Shown: piece after piece, positions 56,785-64,000 of the stretch
Layout: the number at the start of each line of letters is the position of its first letter
Numbering within the stretch: the first letter of the stretch is position 1
Assembly: GCA_944989445.1 (NCBI GenBank)
Contig: CALYLW010000284.1
Location: forward strand, 563,001-627,000
DNA from: Ampullaceana balthica
Lineage: Eukaryota; Mollusca; Gastropoda; Lymnaeidae
DNA length: 64,000 bases
Direction of reading: 5' to 3'
Position numbers and translations under genes: made by a program
The notes under the pieces: generated by a model
What the model saw: only the letters and a program-made list of their open reading frames with translations
Told to the model about the DNA's origin: nothing
Database searches by the model: none

Positions 56785-57310
56785 AAAATGCTACCTCACT
56801 TTGGTGAGACCTGTACTAAAATATGCATCTTCTGTATGGGACCCATCGACTAAAGAAAACATTGATAAACTAGAACAAATTAAAAAAAGAACAGCCAGAT
56901 TCATTACAAAAATATTCAAAACTGACAAGAATAATAACATTAGTTAAATCATTAAACCTTAAAACACTAGAGGCTAGAAGAAAATAGAGCAAAGTAGTGA
57001 TAATATATGAGACCCTTAATTCTATTTTGGAAATACAACACAAAGATAATTTAATACAACACTCCAAGAGACTAAGGGATAAAAAACTTTTCTATTTCCG
57101 GATGAAGAACAAACTCATAAAAATTCTATTTCATCCCGTCCGGAATTCGGACGTGGAATGGGTTGCCTGAAGAAGCCAAAAAAGACCAAAACTTTAACAA
57201 TATTTAAAACTCTATTAAGAATGCAGGACTAGACACAAACCATGGATAAGCGTAGGACGCAATAATCTTCTGTATAGAAGGAGCGTTTGTAACAGATAAG
57301 ATAAGAACAA
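56785..57310 (+). pseudogene. LINE reverse transcriptase 3' relic (CR1/L2-like)
   Basis: The plus strand reads YLTLVRPVLKYASSVWDPST, then IDKLEQIKKRTARFIT, the classic LVRPxLEYAxxVWDP...QRRAARF block after the RT domain. Broken frames and a remnant of the RP-W-N-x-LP end (GRGMGCLKK) follow. Multiple stops are present. Confidence 0.88.
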
Positions 57311-57597
57311 AAATGCTTGAGTAATGTAAGCCTGACAAAAGTCAAAGACCTAAAGAAAATAGATTTTCCAAAGCTGTGCTTGTTAATTTCAATTTGATCA
57401 AACATCATGTTTTGATTTTTAAAATTTTCTTTAGGCTGTACTAATGTGAATTTGCATAAACAGTTGCATTATATGGGTATTTTTCTCCAAAAACATTTGA
57501 GAGTTTAGTAACAAAATTTATTTTACGTTTTTTTGTAAATGGCTCTTTTTTGGCCTTACAAATATAAAAGTCCGGCATCCCCGTTAAACATGAAACT

Positions 57598-57910
57598 TAC
57601 ATACGACATAGTCCATCTTTGTTGAAATGTAAAGTAGGAATTTATCTTCTAAGTTAAATAGGAGCTAATTAGTAAATTTCTATATTATTATATCTTTGAT
57701 TTTACAGTTGAAACAGTGATTTCATATCGCTGGTTTTTGCGTTTGTTTTTCTTTTAAAAAAAACAGCAGCCTAATTGACATACGACATGGCCATCTTTGT
57801 TGAAAATTTAAGTAGGAAATTATCTTGTAATTTAAATTATAGCCAATAAGTAATTTTGTATATTACATCTATGATCTTACAGTTGAAACAGTGATCTCAT
57901 AGCTCTGTAA
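57598..57910. repeat. 180-bp direct duplication
   Basis: The segment from acatacgacatagtccatct to cagttgaaacagtgatttca recurs at 57778-57905 with about 85-90% similarity by eye. Confidence 0.85.
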
Positions 57911-58019
57911 CGTTCAATGAATGGTGTACTGGCCAAACCGTGGAGATATCAGTCCCAAATCCAGGTAAATCTGAAATAATCTATTTGATTTTTGGAAATA
58001 ATAATAATAATAATAAATT

Positions 58020-58310
58020 GATATTTTTATAGCGCTGTATCCCAGCTAGGAGCCGGGCTCACGGCGCTTTACATGGAGATAATAACATACATATAATAAT
58101 TAAATAAACATTCTTATCATAATAACCACATAAATGACAGTACGTTACACATAAACTACGATAATCATTGAAAAGAAATGTTGTTTCTTTAATTTTGAAA
58201 ATACATTTTGAAAAGATGCGTCTTTAGTGCAGTCTTGAAGGACTTGGTAGATGAAATACTCCGGATGTGTAATGGTATAGAATTCCATTGTTTAAATAAA
58301 AGTTAGCAAA
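58020..58310 (+). repeat. Dispersed repeat, copy 2 (pair with 38310-38572)
   Basis: Begins with an ATT/ATA-rich lead, then tatagcgctgtatcccagct. It is the fuller of the two copies and ends near ccattgtttaaat. Confidence 0.85.
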
Positions 58311-58319
58311 ATTCGATAG

Positions 58320-58930
58320 TACATGTAATTTTTTTAAATAAAAAAAATATAAATAAAACTATACAGCAATCATTTAAAAAATAAAATACATTAATCAAAG
58401 AAGGACCAAGGGATATGGTCACTAAACTTAACTAAAGGACAACGATATTTATAATGTATTTATGATATGAATGTTTTATATTGAAGTAATTAATAATTAT
58501 GTATGTTACTAAATTAATGTTAAGCGCTTTGAACCCAGTTTCTCCTTGGGTATTTTGCTACATAAATTATCAAATTATTTTTATAATAATTATTATTACA
58601 TGGGCACCAAATGTGATCAATCCATATGAATTTAATTTCGATATGGAGAACGTTGAATACGCTCCTTTTCAATACTTTTATTTATTTTAAGAATAATTTC
58701 TGCCTAACCTTTTTTTTTGCTTAACTAATATCAACAAGTATAACATAACGTTTTTAAATCACAATTAACTGTTATATATATTATTTAGAAAAAACCCACT
58801 CTCTTTAGATTAAACACATAATAATTTCTTATGGAAAAATTAAATAAAAAAATACAAAAGTTAATGTTAAATAAACTGTCCATATAATGAATAAAATTTA
58901 AATCTTCTTGCAAAACTCTTATTTTCACAA
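58320..58930. other. No gene seen; AT-rich DNA
   Basis: The 63-codon frame at 58499 is hydrophobic and without motif. Confidence 0.45.
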
Positions 58931-58936
58931 ACGGAC

Positions 58937-59232
58937 CGTCCATAAATGACGCTCTCGCACCTAGGGGAGGAGGGGGTCACGCATTTGTGACGATGTGTGA
59001 CGAAGGGGGATGGGTCGTTTAATATTTGATTGGTTGCAATTTATTTAATGCGTTTTCAATGCTGTCACACATGTTACGATGCTAGAGTTCAGACTTACAC
59101 TAAATGCATATTTGAATGACAAAAAAGTTATTTGCAGCATGTTAATTTTCATTTAGAAAATACGGTTTTCAGGGGAAGTGGTTAAAGCTTTGTGACGTCA
59201 TATTGGAGGAGGTCTAAGTTTTCGTGACCTAA
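58937..59232. mobile_element. Truncated copy of the GTCCATAAATGACG MITE family
   Basis: The left end ggaccgtccataaatgacgc and its GTGACGATGTGTGACG subterminal motif match the right side of 26221-26643 inverted. The other end stops at ggtctaagttttcgtgacct, without a terminal repeat. Confidence 0.75.
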
Positions 59233-59689
59233 AGCAAAAAAAAATTAATAATTACGTTTACTGCTTTTTACAAAATTTAGAAGAAACATTAAATGTTTCC
59301 GGTCTAAATGATGGAAGTATTCAGAATAGTTTCCTACAAGGAAAACGACTAACATCCCTCAAACAGTTAACACACCATCATCAACGGAACATGATAAAAG
59401 AGACATGATAACTATGCTGGAAAGCTTGGATTAGATCAAGTGCAGATGGTTGTTGGAAACAATTTTGACCAAAAAAAAAGATTATTCTTTTTAAAAATTC
59501 CAACAGACTAACAGACTAATAGGACTAACACTTTCCCACTTGTCAATCATGTGGAAAATGTAAACACGGTAGAATAAATTGTTATTTCAGAAAATGAACA
59601 TAAAGATCAAAATTGTTCTGAAGGAAAGGACAGATAGAAAGGATATGCTTAGAAGATTAATAGAAATATCACTATAAAGTAGCATTAAT

Positions 59690-61450
59690 TTCAAATATGA
59701 TACTTGCAATGTGGATTCAGACATAAATACCAATTACACTTCTAGTATATCAGAAAGAAAGGAGAAAACAAACTTCAGTTTTAATAGTAAATTCAAAATT
59801 GGTTTTAAATCAGGATCTTCCAACTCTATAATTACAAGTGGAGGTGATATGCGTATTTTCAGATAATCTCCGAGATGAATTTGAATTTGAAAACGTGCAG
59901 CGGTTAAAAACATAAGTGTACTTGGAACAAAAAAAGGCAAATACATAATGAATTCCAAATTGTGTCGTCTCTGATTGTGTAAAAAGGATTACATAAACAC
60001 CAGGAAGAGACTTGTTCTTGGAATTCAATCCAGAGTTGACAAAATCTGTGAATATTACGACTGTATGAAAATAGCAAAAACAGTTGGAGGAAATAATAAA
60101 TTTTCGTTATGAAGTGTTCAAAGATAAACTAGGAAAACATATGGAAATAATTGCTGATCTTGATTGGAAAGTGGATTGCATACCAATAATTATTGATGTT
60201 TGAATAGTACCTTTTTCACTAAATGAAAATGACAAAATAGAAAATGCATTAAGAACATTGAATCATTAAGGCATCATACAAAAAGTTACTAATAGACATG
60301 GGCTACTTCCTACTATATTTCCTGTATTGAAATCTTGTGGGGAAAGTTAACATTTGCAAGGATTACGAGACAACCATTAATCTTAATATTATTCCTGAAC
60401 CTTAAACACTTCCTAGCATACATATCTCCAAATATTAAAGAGTTAACGACAATACCAAGAATGGTTTGACCAAGTTTATTTGCAGTGTGAGCTTGATGAA
60501 GAGCCAAAGAAATTCATTGCAATAAAAAGTCATTAAAAAGTTTTTTTATACAAAATTTATTAGTTTTTAGTATTGTGCAAGCCTCAACAATTACCAAATA
60601 AGTATGGGAACCGTTAAAGAAGATCTGATGAATATACGATTAAACCAAGATGATATTTCGATAATAGGAAGGCACAGGAAGCTCATTTTAATAATTATCG
60701 ACGCTTTTTAGACCGAGAACAAAGATTGGTTATGCGTGCAAATAAGAAACAATGCACTTTTTTCATGATTAAAAGATGGTCTTGATAAAACTACAAAGTG
60801 CAAGCAATTCTGAAAGCCTCACGTCTAGAAAAGGTTTTCCATTGTAATAATATTTTATTCAAGATCATTACCACCAATTTTTTTTGTGTGCACAACATTG
60901 CTAGAGTAAACCACTTTTTCAACTAACTTCTACAAAAGAAAGCTAAATAGCTCGAATAAAGTAAACAAGAAGATGCTTACTAACATGCTCAAGAACTCGT
61001 AACATCTGACGACCCTAGTGCTGCTCTCCATCCATTCCTTTACGACTGCGTGTGTAAGAAATTTTATATTGTCTCCAGACATTGACCTCTTCAGTTTATG
61101 TTTTCTCTAAGCAGTGTACAACATCAGTGATTGCTGCAAGTCCAAGATGCGAAGCAGTTTATCCGTCAAGGCATGAGTTAGATATAGAGTACGGGTAAGC
61201 TGAAAAGCGCTGCAATTCAAATTGCTTACTAAGACCACCTCTACAGAGAGCTTCTACTGAAACAGTTGGCGTGGACGAATTGGAACTTCACAGAAACATT
61301 TGCTTATTTAACACTGAATTATAATACTCATGAAAATCTGCTAAGTCAAGTTTCAAGATACATTACTGACTTTATATCCTGAAATGGTTATAGATGAGTT
61401 ACATCCCTTTGCATTAAAGATAAAGAAAAATAAACAACAGAAACATTACA
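59690..61450 (+). pseudogene. Heavily decayed Ty3/gypsy pol
   Basis: Across frames the plus strand reads GIIQKV and VNICKDYETTINLNIIPEP (RT blocks). Next come DDISIIG and EAHFNNYRRF followed by RANKKQCTFF (RT box and downstream). LVTSDDPSAALHPF is RNase H-like. Frameshifts and stops are dense and no LTRs were found. It is unrelated at sequence level to the intact element at 32013-36956. Confidence 0.75.
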
Positions 61451-61459
61451 ACTGTGCTG

Positions 61460-64000
61460 CATTTTTTATGAATATAAATAATTACACCATTTTGTTTTGT
61501 ATATGTAGCCTTCAATTTATTGCTCAAAGGACAGATGTGAATAATAAAGATTAAAGCAATAGCAACTCATAATGTGGTGTTTCAACATTTATCGAGAAAT
61601 TAAACTTTTACGAAGAAATGTGTGAGATTTGTCAAACAATTTTTAATTTTGATCACACGGATCAAGGAAAGGATACAAACTGAATATCATTGAATATTTT
61701 AGCGAACATTTTCCAAATTCGTATGGAAAGTAGGCTGAAATTATGCTTACAACATATATAACATATAACCATGTAACCATGATTATTCTAAGAGCGTTTT
61801 AAGATTTACTGAAACTAGGCAAATTTTCATTTATAATTATAATTTAACCTACAGGAATTTCATTGTTTTCTTTTAATAATTTTTGAATCTACTAACCTTG
61901 TAATTATTATTTGCGCAAAACGTTTTTTTAAGAACTTTAATTTATTTTAAACTTTTTAGTTGGTATCTTTTTTTTTCAAATTTTTTTTTGTACAAATTAA
62001 ATGTCGCATTACGTTGTTGGTGGATGTGAATTTATTATTGAAGCAATTGCAAGCGAAAATACTCTCGGTAAATAAAAGAGTAGAGGACTTCATTTTTCAA
62101 GGAAATTCCCATACAGGTTGCTCGGGTATTACCGAAAATGCTTAAAGCTAAATAAACCGTATTTGAAATAATATTTTTATTTGAAATTGTTTTGAATAGC
62201 ATTGAATTCATTTTAGTTTAGCCTGAAGAAAAAATATGTTCGCTATATAGTATAGATGACTTTACTTTTTACCTGTAGAAGGGAGAGGAGAGGGGTTGGC
62301 ATTGAATCATCCAAAGCCAGACTGGGGCCATTTTAGTGTTAGAAAAGTCTAATTCCTCCTGATCATTAACAAGATTTACTCTACATTTAAATGAAATCTG
62401 ACATAATTTATCGCCATACAAATTCCGGTTTATAAATATAGTTATGCCAAAATTAAAAGAAATGAAAAATATTTTTGTTACATAAAACCATATGTCATTA
62501 AGCAAAGATTAAAAAAAAATAAATACAAAATGTGCAAAGAAAATGATGTGGTGCGATGCTATAGAGGGTCGAATTAGGGAATTTCACCACCATCTCAGAT
62601 CCGAAGCACCTCCTTATGTGTTTGTGGGATCCTAGGGTGGAACAACCCAGGAGATGGTATTCGCCTCCTCTACCGGGTGTGGATTGGATGCGAAAAGTAT
62701 TATCTGGGTTCTATAAGGATCTCACACTCATGGCCTCTCGATGTTATTCCATTTCTATTTTTCATGTTATAATATTTCAGATTTATCTTCAATTTATTTT
62801 GCTTCCAACACTCATAAATGCTCGAGCTATCTGCGTCCCAACCCTTTTAAAACATATGATTTGTTGAGATTTATTGCCTCGCTTTTTATTGGATACACGT
62901 CACTTTTTATCGATAACCAATTTGATATTACTAGGGGTTGTTTTTTGAAAATCTCAAGTAACTTATCATTGTTTGATAAATACGAAATATTAAACTTCCT
63001 GAAATGTAGACAAAGTATTTTATAATTATAAATCCTCAAATCCTCTTTTTAAATCGTCCCCTTTTCCAAAAATATAATTTCAGCTAAAACAATGACGTCA
63101 TAAAATTTATAATTTTTTTTTACGCCGAGAAACACCACACGCTTTTTTAACTGCTATGGACAGTAGTACTATTTCAAAAATAATTTTAAATTTACAATTA
63201 TTTTGCACACCTCCTGATGCACACCTTGTATTAAAATATAAGCTCAAACAATGACGTCTCAGCTTTACGGAGCCATCCAGTGAGTGACTTGGGCTATTAT
63301 ATTGTTTATCTATCCGAGTACATCGATAAAATAAAACATTACAAATAAAAAGAGCACGCTATAATATCGTCTAAAGATAAAATGGTGGTTTATTTTTAGT
63401 ATTTAACATTTACTTGTTCAAGCTTTACGTCTAACCGATTTCTAAAGCCCCGCCCCTTCATAAATTCTTTAAAAAAAAATGGAAACAAAGGGAAGTAATT
63501 CAAATAAACTTTGTCAATTAGAAATGTATAAGACTACGTAGAAAAGGAATTAAAAGAAGAACTTTCTTTTGTCAAATCATATTTTGAATGGTTGATTAAC
63601 AGCCGCAATGCCAAACATTTAATTACAACATGTTTTCTTCAATAGAGATTTTAAAAAACAAAATGAAATAATGTAATAAAAAACAAATAACTTAATAGAG
63701 ATGATCGTATAACAATATGTTACTATAACTATAATTAGATAACCCGTCCGTAATTACAAAACCGTTGTGGCTTATGATTTGTACAGTTAACGTTAACAGT
63801 GTTTCCCATTTTCATTAATTCAGCAGCTTAGAACAGATAGTAGCACTTTATCCCCTAGCGTATCCCTTAGCGACAAAAGAATAAAAGGATCGGCGAACTT
63901 TTTTGCCCTTACCCCAAAAAATAACATTTTATGTTGCTGTTACCCCCGAAGGCGCGAGGTCCCGCCCACACCACTTAGGCGTTTTGGGAGCGTTGTAAGA
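61460..64000. other. No gene seen
   Basis: Small frames at 61960, 62269, 62616 and 62741 show no family motif or splice pattern I can defend. 62550-62740 is locally less AT-rich and could be old repeat. TGACGTCA words (cAMP-response-element-like) occur near 63090, with the related TGACGTCT near 63250. Confidence 0.4.

Overview
The window looks like AT-rich, repeat-dense animal nuclear DNA. Split genes with GT-AG introns, Ty3/gypsy and LINE relics, many hAT-type MITEs and long mini- and microsatellites fit a lophotrochozoan, perhaps a gastropod. That placement is inference from style; nothing here fixes the species. No rRNA, tRNA, CRISPR or prokaryotic feature was seen.

Left part (1-28,000): the main host gene is a complete minus-strand DEG/ENaC (amiloride-sensitive sodium channel superfamily) gene. 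I assembled it by hand as 10 coding exons from 27864 down to 6655. All nine junctions keep the frame and give a 436-residue protein with the HG gating motif, TM1, FPAVTICN, a cysteine-rich ectodomain, a GAS selectivity filter and TM2. Its introns hold most of the satellites: GATA microsatellite, 43-, 30-, 56-, 65-, 22-, 24-, 15-, 32- and 50-bp arrays. They also hold a hAT transposon with a dead transposase, several MITEs and two LINE relics. Several arrays touch, or seem to have grown from, the gene's own splice sites. This is the most unusual signal in the window.

Middle (28,000-37,000): a possible small two-exon minus-strand gene (29380-28912), a 0.8-kb hAT element, and a nearly intact minus-strand Ty3/gypsy retrotransposon (32013-36956). 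The retrotransposon has 184-bp LTRs differing at one site, a CATTT target duplication and a primer site matching tRNA-Ser. Its reverse transcriptase has Asn in place of the second Asp of the YxDD box, and its integrase sits in a separate overlapping frame.

Right part (37,000-64,000): a hAT MITE, a 2.19-kb segmental tandem repeat carrying 30-bp minisatellites (about 41,070-49,230), and a plus-strand six-exon gene of 195 codons with no recognised family (49610-52400). Beyond it lie LINE and Ty3/gypsy ruins, a foldback element and mostly featureless AT-rich DNA to the end.

Most long open frames in the arrays are artefacts of repeat periods divisible by three and are not called as genes.
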